From Bradyrhizobium barranii subsp. barranii (lineage in GTDB: Bacteria; Pseudomonadota; Alphaproteobacteria; Rhizobiales; Xanthobacteraceae), in the NCBI RefSeq assembly GCF_017565645.3, contig NZ_CP086136.1, forward strand, positions 1,054,001 to 1,118,000: DNA of 64,000 nt. Reading direction: 5' to 3'. Both the position numbers and the translations under genes were made by a program. Below are positions 1 through 8,358 of the stretch, in pieces. The notes under the pieces were generated by a model, which ran no database searches, had not been told where the DNA came from, and saw nothing but the letters and a program-made list of their open reading frames with translations. Position 1 is the stretch's first letter, and every line of letters starts with the position of its first letter.

Positions 1-356
1 CGATCGACGTCTTCGTCGAGAAATACCACGTCAAATACGGACGTGCGGTGGAGTGCCTGATCAAGGATCGCCATGCGCTGCTCGCCTTCTTCGACTTCCC
101 TGCTGAGCACTGGATCCACCTACGCAGCTCGAACCCGATCGAGAGCGTCTTCGCCACGGTGCGCCACCGAACGGTGCGGACCAAGGGATCGCTGTCGCAA
201 CAAACTGCGAAGCTGATGGTGTTCAAGCTCATCGACGCCGCATCGAAGACCTGGCGGCGATTGAAGAGCACGAACCAGTTGCCGAAAGTCATCGCCGGTG
301 TAAAGTTCATCGACGGAATCGAAGTCATTCCGAACACTGAAAGCCACGCCGCCTGA
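1..356 (+). CDS. IS256-family transposase, C-terminal part
   Basis: The reading frame is open from base 3, so the gene begins outside the window; about 117 C-terminal residues are present and end at TGA 354-356. The segment with HLRSSNPIESVFATVRHRT, followed by the conserved KLMVFKLIDAASKTWRRL helix, is the C-terminal signature of Mutator/IS256 DDE transposases, where the final catalytic Glu lies in the NPIES motif. The enzyme would cut and paste its own IS. The 3' end lies about 30 bp from the IS terminus, which has landed inside a small peptide gene. Family assignment is firm; whether the whole gene is intact cannot be seen. Confidence 0.9.
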   Translation, partial: IDVFVEKYHVKYGRAVECLIKDRHALLAFFDFPAEHWIHLRSSNPIESVFATVRHRTVRTKGSLSQQTAKLMVFKLIDAASKTWRRLKSTNQLPKVIAGVKFIDGIEVIPNTESHAA

Positions 357-385
357 TCAGGCCGCGTCACCCAAAATCAGCCATA
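1..385 (+). mobile_element. Right end of an IS256-family element
   Basis: The right boundary is placed at about 384-386 because minus-strand sequence to the right matches the leader codons of the intact peptide gene at 765-914, and the match stops abruptly here. The terminal bases read inward on the minus strand as TGGCTGATTTTGGGTGACGC. The left end and any target duplication are outside the window. Confidence 0.75.
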
Positions 386-422
386 GCTCGGTTACACCAT
401 ACGCTGACACATCCGTCTTCAT
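357..422 (-). pseudogene. Double-glycine leader peptide gene truncated by IS256
   Basis: The ATG at 422-420 follows a strong ribosome binding site (AAAGGAG, 7 bases upstream). The first 13 codons give MKTDVSAYGVTEL, which matches the start of the intact peptide at 765-914 except for one residue (V for M at position 5). The reading frame then runs into the IS256 end and stops at 359-357 after 21 codons, so the double-glycine site and the mature peptide are lost. It is therefore a broken second copy of a paired peptide system. The residual hybrid ORF is unlikely to be functional. Confidence 0.75.
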
Positions 423-478
423 TTTTTTCTCCTTTCAGTGATGCCGGTCGACCGCTCTGGCGGCCGCACGAAGGAGGA

Positions 479-495
479 CTCAAGAGTCGTGCCAA
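479..495 (-). promoter_or_regulatory. Sigma-54-like promoter of the truncated peptide gene
   Basis: The minus strand reads TTGGCACG, then ACTC, then TTGAG. The sigma-54 (RpoN) consensus is TGGCACG-N4-TTGCW, so the -24 element is perfect and the -12 element has A in place of C. It lies about 57 bp upstream of the ATG at 422. The same arrangement precedes the intact paralogue, which supports a real function. No activator site was identified. Confidence 0.55.
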
Positions 496-604
496 CTGTG
501 GAGTGAGAACCCAAGACTCCTCAGTCTGCCTCGTTCAGCGCCGCCTAATTGCGAGCAGGCGCGACAATCTGCACCTGTCAGTGAACGCGCCCGCTCAGCG
601 CCTA

Positions 605-640
605 GCTTGGCAGCCACACGTGGCTTGGCAGCCACACGTG
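605..640. repeat. Tandem 18-bp direct repeat (2 copies)
   Basis: GCTTGGCAGCCACACGTG occurs twice in perfect tandem (605-622 and 623-640) in the spacer between the two peptide genes. Each unit contains CCACACGTGG-like half-palindromic sequence. It may be a simple duplication or a regulator site. No gene is recognised between 496 and 764. Confidence 0.7.
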
Positions 641-764
641 CCGCTATAGGAACGCTCGATTGACTCGGCTCCATACGACCAAGCCCGCTTCTAGAGTTGC
701 CGTTCAAAACGCACAGGCGCGGCAGCATCCCGCGACAGCTAGGACCACATTCGCTTTCTTGGCT

Positions 765-914
765 TCAAGATTTAGGCAAGAGGCCGCCAGCGGCGATGGA
801 TGCCGCTAGGCCCGCCAACACTGCCACAATCGTCCACAACCAACCTCCCGAAGTTGCAGATGCTTCTTGAGGAGTTAGTTCCGTTACGCCATAGGCTGAC
901 ATATCGGTCTTCAT
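765..914 (-). CDS. Double-glycine leader peptide (bacteriocin/microcin-like)
   Basis: A 49-residue peptide. The start at 914 is chosen because AAGGGAG lies 7-8 bases upstream; a longer in-frame start at 962 would run through the promoter. Residues 1-24 look like a class II bacteriocin leader: ELTPQEASATSGG ends in Gly-Gly at 23-24, with hydrophobic and acidic residues at the expected spacing. Cleavage would leave a 25-residue hydrophobic peptide that starts WLWTIVAVL, is rich in Ala, Gly and Leu and ends LLPKS, so it probably inserts in membranes. Peptides of this type are normally exported and cut by a C39-peptidase ABC transporter, but neither a transporter nor an immunity gene is visible here. 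It could be a bacteriocin or a signalling peptide. A second, truncated copy lies at 357-422. The peptide itself is not a family I can name. Confidence 0.7.
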   Translation of the reverse strand: MKTDMSAYGVTELTPQEASATSGGWLWTIVAVLAGLAASIAAGGLLPKS

Positions 915-945
915 TGTTGTCTCCCTTTCTGTGTGGGCAGCAGCT

Positions 946-962
946 ATCAAAGACCGTGCCAA
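946..962 (-). promoter_or_regulatory. Sigma-54-like promoter of the peptide gene
   Basis: The minus strand reads TTGGCACG, GTCT, TTGAT. The -24 box is a perfect match and the -12 box differs from consensus at one base. It lies about 32 bp upstream of the ATG at 914. It shares TTGGCACG(A/G) and TTGA with the promoter of the truncated paralogue, whereas the surrounding sequence differs. Confidence 0.6.
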
Positions 963-1505
963 CTACGTCAAAGAACGCTGTTCGACAGCATAATTGAATG
1001 CCTCGCTTCGGCCTTTTAGTTAGGCGCAGCAAGCTATGACAAGATGGTGGAGCCTGCCATCGCGCCGGCCTTTCGTTTCTGGGATCTGTTTTTCTTGCCC
1101 TGTTGGGTCACTCGGATTTTGTCTGCCAATCGCCAATCGCAGTTGCCTTATGCCCTGGAGCCGCACCAACAACAAATGAGGTCGCGTTTGCGACGAGAAT
1201 GCTATGACTTTGACATGCGACGTAATGTTCGCGATCTACGAGATGTGAGTACCCTGCGCTGGCGGCAGCAGTTCCTGACCGCCGAATTTGCGAAAGCAAG
1301 AAGCATCAATAAGGTTCGCGAGGTGAGCTACATGCTCAAGGCGATTCATGCCCAGGAAATTCGTGAGTCGGCTGACGGAAGGCGCGGGCAGCGACGAGGA
1401 TCTGCGCACCGTCAGGATCGCAAGGAGGCCGATCACATCGCGCAGAATGTCCATGAGAGAGTCTGAACAGAGTTTCCGCGTCGATAGGTGGAGCCTCTGC
1501 CGGGG
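963..1505. other. No recognisable gene
   Basis: Short open frames occur on both strands, but none has a convincing ribosome binding site, domain or coding character. The first part is the upstream region of the peptide gene. Confidence 0.5.
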
Positions 1506-1622
1506 TTAGGCCGCCATGCGGAGTGGCAGCGGGGTGAAGTAGGCTTGATCCGGCGTGCTGCCGTCAAGACCCGAATGGAGACGCCTGCTGTTATGGAAGT
1601 TGAGATATCGGCCGATCGAGCT
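1506..1622 (-). pseudogene. IS3-family transposase, C-terminal remnant
   Basis: The minus-strand frame reads IGRYLNFHNSRRLHSGLDG and continues with TPDQAYF before stopping at 1508-1506. This is the C-terminal end of the rve integrase domain of IS3 transposases (family pattern FYNxxRPHSxLGGxTPxEAY). Only about 39 residues remain. Upstream it is fused at about 1623 to an IS630 transposase, so one IS has cut the other. A related but distinct IS3 end is present at 63861-64000. Confidence 0.8.
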
Positions 1623-1623
1623 G

Positions 1624-2350
1624 CGCGGACGCCTGCACCCTTGTGGCTGCCGAGATTATCCATGACGACAACGTCACCTTCCCGCAATTCTGGAACGAGC
1701 ACCTGGTCCACATAAGCCTGGAAGGCGAGCCCGTTGATCGGCCCGTCGAGAACCATTGGCGCTACCATGCCCGACAGGCGCAGGCCTGCAACGAAGGTCG
1801 TCGTCTTCCAATGGCCGTGCGGGATGGAGGCCCGCAGCCGCTGGCCACGGGGCGCACGCCCGCGCATGCGCGCCGTGTTGGTCGACGCCCATGTCTCGTC
1901 AATGAAGATGGGCTTGGCAGGATCGAGGCCAATCTGGCCGTCGCTCCACTCTTCCCGCTTCTTCAGGACGTCCGGCCGCTCTTGCTCAGTGGCATATACG
2001 GTCTTTTTTTGAGCGTGATCTTCCGACGCTGGAAGAAGCGTGACAACGCGGAGACGCTGAAGGTGTGTCCATCGGCGGCGAGCGCCGCCTTCAGTTCCTC
2101 AGAACGTGTTGTCGGGCTTGGCCGCTATCAGTGCGAGGATGCGCTCAGCCTGCCCTTCGATCGCCCGCGAACGTCGATCGCCGCCCTGTGGCTTCGGCGT
2201 CACCTCACCTGTCCTTCGAGCTTGCGCCACCCACCGGATCGCGCTCGACACGCCCACTCGAAAGTGCGCCGCAGCCTCTCGACACGACATGCCGCCCGCG
2301 ACGGCAGCGACCACACGCTTGCGCAAATCAATAGAAAGAGCTAGCGCCAT
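1624..2350 (-). pseudogene. IS630-family transposase, frameshifted and truncated
   Basis: The gene starts at 2350 (MALALSIDLRKRVVAAV) with an N-terminal helix-turn-helix (SCREAAAHFRVGVSSAIRW). An extra base near 2103 creates a stop at about 2099. A run of seven A residues near 2004-2011 then requires another frame change; in some IS630 elements such a run is a programmed -1 frameshift site. The catalytic half follows: FIDETWASTN, then VVVMDNLGSHKG, the second Asp motif. The protein breaks at about 1624 after GAGVRAA, where IS3 sequence begins, so the last catalytic Glu region is missing. The element must be inactive. Confidence 0.85.
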
Positions 2351-2398
2351 ACCTTGCCAGCCTCCTTCGCCAGCAGGCACCTTGAATCAAAACCGGCC

Positions 2399-2481
2399 TG
2401 ATTTGGGAATCTGGAGGGTTCTGTGAGGTCGCGCAGACGTGAACGTACGGCAGACGCCTGTGACGCGACCTCATTGAAGCC
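2399..2481. repeat. Inverted-repeat hairpin at the 3' end of IS91 copy 1
   Basis: TGAGGTCGCG pairs with CGCGACCTCA across a loop of about 35 bases. The same stem and flanks occur at 42663-42741 next to IS91 copy 2, but with a different loop sequence. IS91-family elements have subterminal hairpins at their ends, so this may be part of the element. In that case the true boundary lies left of the GGATTGAACGAAG repeat used below. Confidence 0.6.
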
Positions 2482-2758
2482 GGATTGAACGAAGGCGCGG
2501 AAGGGTGGGCACGGTGGTGAGGCTATGGGGATTGTTCGAGATCGCAAGCAGCTATCGGCAGACTGTGTATCTGAAGCGGAGACGTGCTGGTTGCGCATCG
2601 GCGGCAATTTGAGACCGGGAGCGTTTTGCAGGTGGTCGCGATCGATGGGCCGCTACATTGAATGGTTGTCGTCGCGCGGTGTGAGCGCACGGCTTCGACA
2701 GCGTCGGCGATGATCGAGACGCTGGGAATGATGATCGTCGTGCAGGGCACGAACTGGC

Positions 2759-3760
2759 TCACGATGTGTCGCATCGGAACGGTGGGGTTCGAGGGTTGGA
2801 GCGGCTGCAGCTGTGTCGAAAGCGCTCGATGATGCGCATGACGCCACCACAATCAGGACAGGCGGGAACCTTGGCCGACGTCAGAGCGTCCGAATCCACA
2901 GGCGATGGCTCGCCATCGTTTGGCGCTGTCCGCTCACGATCGAGAAGTTTGCGGCAAAGGGCTAGTTTGGCAGCGCAATGACCGTTGCCCATGAAGCCGA
3001 AGTGGCGGATGCGATGGAAGCCATCGGGCAGCGTGTGAAGAAGGAAGCGGCGGATGAACTCGTCGGGCTTGAGCTTCATGATCTTTGTCGCGCTGTTCTG
3101 GCGGTAGTCCTTCCATGAGAAGGTGACTTGATCGTCGTCGAGGGCGACGAGCCGGCTGTTGGAGATGGCGACGCGATGGGTGTAGCGGCCGAGATAGGCC
3201 AGCACCTGTGCGGGCCCGCCGAAGGGCCGCTTGGCGTAAACAACCCAGTTGATGCGTCGCATGGCGTCGAGATGGGCCGCAAAGGCAGCCGGCTCGGCCA
3301 GAGCTCCGAGATCGCCGAAGAAACGCAAGGCACCGGAGTTGAAGGCTGCCGACAGACGTTTGAGAAAAAGTGTGCGAAATAGTCTGGACAGCGGTTTGAC
3401 GGCCAAGAAGAAGTTCGGTCGGCAAGCAATCCAGCGCGCGCCATCGGGCGAGAGGCCGCCACCCGGAACGACGCAATGGACGTAGGGATGATGCATCAGC
3501 GCCTGTCCCCAGGTGGGGAGGACGGCGACGCCGCCGATCGCACCGCCGAGCCGGCGTGGATTGGCGGCGAGCGTCGTCATCGCCTCGGCGGCAGCCTTGA
3601 ACAGGATGGCATAGACGACAGCCTTGTTCTGGAAAGCGATCGGTGCGGGAAGTGTAAAGACGACGTGGAAATAGGGAACCGGAAGCAGGTCAGCTTGACG
3701 CGCGGCGAGCCACGCGGCTCGGGCTCTCCCCTGACACTTCGGACAGTGCCGGTTGCGGCA
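2759..3760 (-). pseudogene. IS91 transposase, C-terminal part (copy 1)
   Basis: The frame is open from the RIT junction at 3760 (CRNRHCPKCQG zinc ribbon) through the catalytic domain to the stop at 2759. Conserved features are VPYFHVVFTLPAP, the VVPGGGLSPD block and YLGRYTHRVAISN, which carries the catalytic Tyr. The HUH motif, HPHVH in copy 2, reads HPYVH here, so the first His is replaced by Tyr. Three residues (AAI) found in copy 2 after LPAPI are also missing. The N-terminal part of the gene lies 6 kb away at 9733-9977. The transposase is therefore inactivated both by the insertion and probably by the motif change. Confidence 0.85.
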
Positions 3761-3787
3761 AGTAATGGGTGATGCCCATTACTTGCC
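3757..3787. repeat. 31-bp perfect palindrome with 5-bp spacer at the RIT end
   Basis: Two perfect 13-bp arms (GGCAAGTAATGGG and its complement) flank the spacer TGATG. It sits between the IS91 transposase and the RIT terminal repeat. In copy 2 (44038-44068) the spacer is CATCA, the exact complement. The layout resembles the core site of a tyrosine recombinase. The GTAATGG motif recurs at both RIT ends (3803-3810, 3864-3871). Confidence 0.75.
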
Positions 3788-3867
3788 TTATGGGCAAAGC
3801 CAGTAATGGGGAGCTGGCGGCAATTTGATCGCGCTCCTGCACCAATCACCGCCAACCCCGCTCTCCA

Positions 3868-4857
3868 TTACGAGGTACGCCTGAGGAGTTCGATCAGCTG
3901 GTCGGTGGGCTGGAAGACGCCGCGCCGCAGGTGGGGCGGCACGATCGCCTCCATCGCATCGAGCTTCTCGGTTGGATCGCCGCGCGTGTAGACCTCGGTG
4001 GTCGTCAGCGTAGCGTGGCCCAGCCACAGCGACACCTTCCGGATGTCCCGGGTCGCTTGCAGAACGACCATCGCGCAGGTGTGCCTGAGCACGTGGGGCG
4101 AGACGCGTTTCTTGGCGAGACCGGGCTGCTTGCGAGCCGCAGTCGCGGCGTGCTGCCTGAGCAGATAGGCAAAGCCCCATCGGCTCAGCGGCTCACCACG
4201 GGCGTTGACGAACACCTCGGGTGTCGCGACCTGCCCGCGGATGGCCAGCCAGGCACGCAGTGCAGCAGCCGCCGGCTTCCACAACGGCAGCGTCCGCTCC
4301 CGGCGTCCCTTGCCGAGCACGCAGATGCTCATCGAAGGCAGGTCGATGTCATCGACCTTGAGGCCCGTCAGTTCGGAGACGCGCAGCCCTGCGCAGACGG
4401 CCACGTGCAGCATTGCGCGATCGCGGATGCCATCGCGTGTCGCCGGATCGGGAGCGTCGAGCACGGCTTTGAGCTCTTCGCGCAGAAGGTAGGGTACCAG
4501 GCGCGTGTCAGTTTTCTTGAACGGGATCGCCAGTACACGGCGGATCTGCTCGAGCGCCGCCGGCTGCCGGTACTCGAGGAAGCGGAAGAACGACTTGATC
4601 GCCGCCAGGCGAACGTTGCGCGTCACGGCCGCGTTTTTGCGCTCGTCCTCAAGATGCTCAAGGAAGGCGCTGACGAGCCCGGCATCGATCTGTTCGAGCG
4701 TCAGCGCCGAAGGTTTGACCTTGAGCCGGTCGGCGGCGAACACGAACAGCAGCTGGAAGCTCGAGGCATAGGAGTCCCTCGTGTGCTGGCTGGCGCCCCG
4801 CTGGCAAGCGAGTGTGTCGCGCAGGAACGTCTCGATGAGGGGAGCGATCGGCGTCAT
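3868..4857 (-). CDS. ritC: RIT element tyrosine recombinase C
   Basis: 329 residues. An N-terminal SAM-like core-binding domain (about residues 5-110) is followed by the catalytic domain. The conserved set is CAGLRVSELTGL (Arg I), GKGRRERTLPL (Lys), HVLRHTCAM (HxxR), WLGHATLTTTEVY (His and catalytic Tyr). The start at 4857 overlaps the ritB stop by ATGA, so the two genes are translationally coupled. The stop codon lies inside a CCATTAC motif of the RIT end. The protein is identical to the copy at 46345-47334. It should act with RitA and RitB in movement of the element. The gene is intact, but its upstream partner is not. Confidence 0.9.
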   Translation of the reverse strand: MTPIAPLIETFLRDTLACQRGASQHTRDSYASSFQLLFVFAADRLKVKPSALTLEQIDAGLVSAFLEHLEDERKNAAVTRNVRLAAIKSFFRFLEYRQPAALEQIRRVLAIPFKKTDTRLVPYLLREELKAVLDAPDPATRDGIRDRAMLHVAVCAGLRVSELTGLKVDDIDLPSMSICVLGKGRRERTLPLWKPAAAALRAWLAIRGQVATPEVFVNARGEPLSRWGFAYLLRQHAATAARKQPGLAKKRVSPHVLRHTCAMVVLQATRDIRKVSLWLGHATLTTTEVYTRGDPTEKLDAMEAIVPPHLRRGVFQPTDQLIELLRRTS

Positions 4858-5569
4858 GCTGACCTCCCTTCGGAGATGAACGCTTCGCCGGCCATGGCGA
4901 CATCGCGCAAGAGGTCGGGCGTGGCCTCGAGATACCAGTAGGTCGCATAGATGTTGACGTGACCCATGTAGGTCGCGAGTGCCGCCATGTGCGCCCCGCA
5001 CCGGCCCCGGCCGGTAGGGCTGCCTTGCAGCGCGCGCACCGCAAACGTGTGCCGTAGATCGTGCAGGCGAGGACGGCGAGCCGACGTCGATCTGATGCCA
5101 ACCTTGTCGACCAGCCTGTCGAAGGTCTCCTTGACGGCAATGTAGCGTAGCGGCCGACCGGGCTTGTCGATGAAGACCGGATCATCGTCTGAGCCGAGCC
5201 CGCGACGTGCCAGGTATCGCTGCAAGCCGGCAACCGCCGTGTCGTGCAGCGGCACCAGTCGGGTCTTGCGGAACTTGGTCTCGCGGATCAGCAGACCGTC
5301 GCGGGTCACGTCCGCGATCGTCAGCTTCAGGGCTTCGGAGATCCTGAGCCCGGTGGATGAGAGCAGCGCGATCAAGGTCGCTTGCGTGTGCGGGCGTGCG
5401 CGTTTCGCGGGATCGTGAGCGCGGATTTCAGGGGATCGTGAGCAGAGATTTCAGACGATCGTGAGCAACGATTTCGCGGGATCGTGAGCAAGGCTTTCGG
5501 AGCCTTGCAGCGCTTCGGCCGACAACTCAACCGGCTTAGGGATGACCTCGTGGTTAACGAGGAAGTCCA

Positions 5570-7111
5570 ATGCCTACCCAGAGATTGTCGATGCGCCGGA
5601 TCAAGGAAGTCCTTCGGTTAAAACATTTTCAAGGCCTGCCAGAGCGGGCCATCGCGCGGAGCGTGGGCGTCAGCAACGGCGTTGTGCACAGCTACCTGAG
5701 CCGCGCCCGCTCTGCTGGGTTGAGCTGGCCGCTTCCGGAGGGAATGACCGATGAAGACCTGGAGCTTTTGCTTTTCCCGGCCCCACGACCAGCGTCTCAG
5801 AGCCCGCAGCGGCCGGTGCCCGACTGGAGCTACATCGATAAAGAGCTCCGCCGGCGCAACGTAACCCGTCGCCTGCTCTGGGAGGAGTATCGCGCCGTTA
5901 ATCCCGACGGTTTCGGGTACACGTGGTTCTGCACTACCTACGAGGCCTGGAAGGGGCGGGTCCGACCTTCGATGCGGCAGATTCATCTGGGCGGCGAGAA
6001 GGTGTTCGTGGATTTCGCCGGCGACACCATCGACATCGTCGATCCGCTGACCGGGGAAGTGCAGCCGATGAAGCTGTTCGTCGCGGCGATGGGCGCTTCG
6101 AACTACACCTACGCCGAGGCCTGCCCCAGCGAGAGCTTGGCCGACTGGATCCGGGCCCACGTCAACTTGTTCACGTTTTTGAGCGGAACGCCGACGTTCG
6201 TGGTCTGCGACAACCTCAAAGCCGCCGTCAGCAACCCCGACCGCTACGATCCCGGCCTCAATCGCACTTATGCCGAGATGGCGAGCCATTACGGCACGGC
6301 CATTCTCGCCGCACGGCCGCGGCGCCCAAAAGACAAGGCGAAGGTCGAGGTCGCGGTGCAAATCGCCCAGCGCTGGATTCTGGCCCGGCTGCGCAATCAG
6401 CGCTTCTTTTCCCGGGCCGAGCTCAACGCCGCCATCAAGACACTCGTCGACGAACTCAATGCTCGTCAAATGCGTGGCTTCGGCTCAAGCCGCGCCGAAC
6501 TGTTTGCCGAACTCGACAAACCCAAGCTAACCCCGCTGCCAGATCAGCCTTATGCCTTCGCACGCTGGAAGCGCTGCCGCCTCGCTCCCGATTATCATGT
6601 CGAGGTCGACGGCCATTGGTACTCCGCGCCGTATCGTCTGATTGGCGAGCTGGTCGATGCCCGTATCGACGATCGGACGGTCGAGATCTTCCACAAGGGC
6701 CAGCGGATCGCCAGCCATGCCCGCGCGCCCAACCGACGCGGACACACCACCATCGCCGACCACATGCCGAGCGCCCATCGCCGCTACGGCAAATGGACCC
6801 CCGCCGCGGTGATCGCCGCCGGCGAGCGGATCGGTCCTTCGACAGCAGCGTTTTTCCAGGCCGTGATCGACGCCCGGCCCCATCCAGAACAAGGCTTTCG
6901 AACCTGCCTTGGCATTCTGGCGCTCGTCAAAAGCTACGGCGCCGAACGCCTCGACGCAGCCTGCCGGAGGGGCATCCTCATCAAGGCGCGCTCCGTCGCC
7001 TCGATTAGATCGATCCTCCAGAACGGCCTCGATCGCACGTTCTTCGACGAATCTTTCGAGCACCAGCCCCTGCGCCACGGCAATATCCGCGGACGCGACT
7101 ACTTCCACTGA
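5570..7111 (+). CDS. istA: IS21 transposase IstA
   Basis: 513 residues. An N-terminal helix-turn-helix (about 10-45; GLPERAIARSVGVSNGVVHSY) is followed by an rve-type DDE domain: first Asp in VFVDFAGDTID, second in FVVCDNLKAAV, and Glu in DKAKVEVAVQI. The C-terminal beta-barrel segment includes HWYSAPYRLIGE. The length is normal for IstA. It binds the terminal repeats and performs strand transfer with IstB. The start at 5570 lies about 170 bp inside the element. The gene is 18 bp upstream of istB, in one operon. Confidence 0.95.
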   Translation: MPTQRLSMRRIKEVLRLKHFQGLPERAIARSVGVSNGVVHSYLSRARSAGLSWPLPEGMTDEDLELLLFPAPRPASQSPQRPVPDWSYIDKELRRRNVTRRLLWEEYRAVNPDGFGYTWFCTTYEAWKGRVRPSMRQIHLGGEKVFVDFAGDTIDIVDPLTGEVQPMKLFVAAMGASNYTYAEACPSESLADWIRAHVNLFTFLSGTPTFVVCDNLKAAVSNPDRYDPGLNRTYAEMASHYGTAILAARPRRPKDKAKVEVAVQIAQRWILARLRNQRFFSRAELNAAIKTLVDELNARQMRGFGSSRAELFAELDKPKLTPLPDQPYAFARWKRCRLAPDYHVEVDGHWYSAPYRLIGELVDARIDDRTVEIFHKGQRIASHARAPNRRGHTTIADHMPSAHRRYGKWTPAAVIAAGERIGPSTAAFFQAVIDARPHPEQGFRTCLGILALVKSYGAERLDAACRRGILIKARSVASIRSILQNGLDRTFFDESFEHQPLRHGNIRGRDYFH

Positions 7112-7129
7112 AGCAAGGAGAGACCCGGC

Positions 7130-7891
7130 ATGCTTAACCACCCAACCCACGAACGGCTGATCGAGCTTGGCCTGACCGGAATGGCCAAGGCCTTCGAGGA
7201 GCAGCGCCGATCGCCCGATCTCGAAGCCCTGCCGTTCGAAGATCGCATCGGCCTGTTGGTCGACCGCGAAGCCGCCGAACGCGACACCAGGCGGCTCACC
7301 ACGCGCCTCAAGATCGCCGCACTGCGCCAGACTGCTTGCGTCGAGGACGTCGATCTGCGCACCCCGCGGGGCATCGACCGCGCCGTTTTCGCCAAACTCG
7401 TCGAAGGTCGCTGGATCGATCGCCACGAGAATTTGCTCGTCACCGGGGCAACCGGCCTGGGCAAAAGTTGGTTAGCCTGCGCGCTCGGCCACAAGGCCTG
7501 CCGCGACAACCGATCAGTCCTCTATCATCGCGTTCCAAGGCTGTTCGAGGCGCTCGCGCTCGCGCGCGGAGACGGACGTTACGCTCGGCTCCTCAAAAGC
7601 CTCGGCCGCGCTCAGCTTCTGATTTTGGATGATTGGGGACTATCGGTGCTCACCGCCGCGGAACGCCGCGATCTGCTCGAAATCCTCGAGGACCGCCATG
7701 GCCGCGCATCCACCATCGTCACAAGTCAGCTCCCCGTGGACACCTGGCATGGAGCCATTGGGGACCCCACGGTCGCCGACGCCATTCTCGATCGCCTCGT
7801 CCACAACGCCCACCGCCTCCAGCTCACCGGAGAAAGCATGCGAAAACGCAGCGCCAAAACCATCACCCTTGACGGCCAACCAGAACACTGA
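7130..7891 (+). CDS. istB: IS21 helper ATPase IstB
   Basis: 253 residues, the usual IstB length. The Walker A motif GATGLGKSWLA lies at about residue 105 and Walker B LLILDDWG at about 167, followed by a DnaC-like AAA+ core with sensor sequence TIVTSQLP. IstB oligomerises on target DNA and stimulates IstA. It follows istA with a GGAGAG ribosome binding site. It differs clearly from the IstB of the second IS21 element at 18492-19355. Confidence 0.95.
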   Translation: MLNHPTHERLIELGLTGMAKAFEEQRRSPDLEALPFEDRIGLLVDREAAERDTRRLTTRLKIAALRQTACVEDVDLRTPRGIDRAVFAKLVEGRWIDRHENLLVTGATGLGKSWLACALGHKACRDNRSVLYHRVPRLFEALALARGDGRYARLLKSLGRAQLLILDDWGLSVLTAAERRDLLEILEDRHGRASTIVTSQLPVDTWHGAIGDPTVADAILDRLVHNAHRLQLTGESMRKRSAKTITLDGQPEH

Positions 7892-8358
7892 CTCTATCTC
7901 CCATCGGCCGTAGCGGGCTGCTCACGATCGTCTGAATTCAGTGCTCACGATCGCGCGAAATCGATGCTCACGATCCGTGAAATCCGCATGCGGGCGCAAG
8001 CCGCGCGTTGGCCGAAGCCGCAGCGCAGCTTCGACCAGCCGACTAATCTCGTCTGTCGTGTAGATGTGCGGCGTGCGACGCTTCTTGCGGGCGCCGAAGT
8101 GATTTGCCGGCGGCAGCTCGTGCCCGACTTCCTCCACCCGGACATGGCGTACGAAGCGACAGACGGCTCTGAGCCGTGCATCGCGTTGCGCGACGGATGG
8201 TCCGAGCGCGGCCCAGTCGATCGCTGTTTTTGTCTCGACGTACGTTTGTCCGCGCTCGGCCGCGAAGGCGGCAAAGCTCTTCAGCAGGTGCTCCGCGGTC
8301 GACATCGCGAAGCCCGTGGTGCGGCGGAGCGCGAGATAGGTCTCGATGGCGTCGAGCA

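Larger units (their letters stand above)
5397..7988 (+). mobile_element. IS21-family element inserted in ritB
   Basis: The element is 2592 bp with istA and istB, flanked by the 8-bp target duplication TGCGGGCG (5389-5396 and 7989-7996). The outer ends start TGCG. Each end holds an array of the motif GATCGTGAGCA separated by GATTTC-like spacers: four copies at 5412-5500 and three, inverted, at 7919-7977. Such multiple terminal repeats are typical IstA binding sites. The element is complete and may be active. Confidence 0.9.

Noticed and set aside
1044..1466. A 140-codon plus-strand gene
   Set aside because: No ribosome binding site, no domain and composition like non-coding sequence; several overlapping frames are equally open.
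2004..2011. Programmed frameshift as the only defect of the IS630 transposase
   Set aside because: The A-run could be programmed, but an extra base near 2103 and the missing C-terminus break the gene anyway.
3784..3787. TGCC beside both RIT ends as the target duplication
   Set aside because: It is in inverted, not direct, orientation at the two ends, so it extends the terminal repeat rather than marking a duplication.
3931..4941. A 336-codon frame antisense to ritC (also at 46261-47271)
   Set aside because: It is the complement of a conserved recombinase in both copies, so its conservation is only a by-product.
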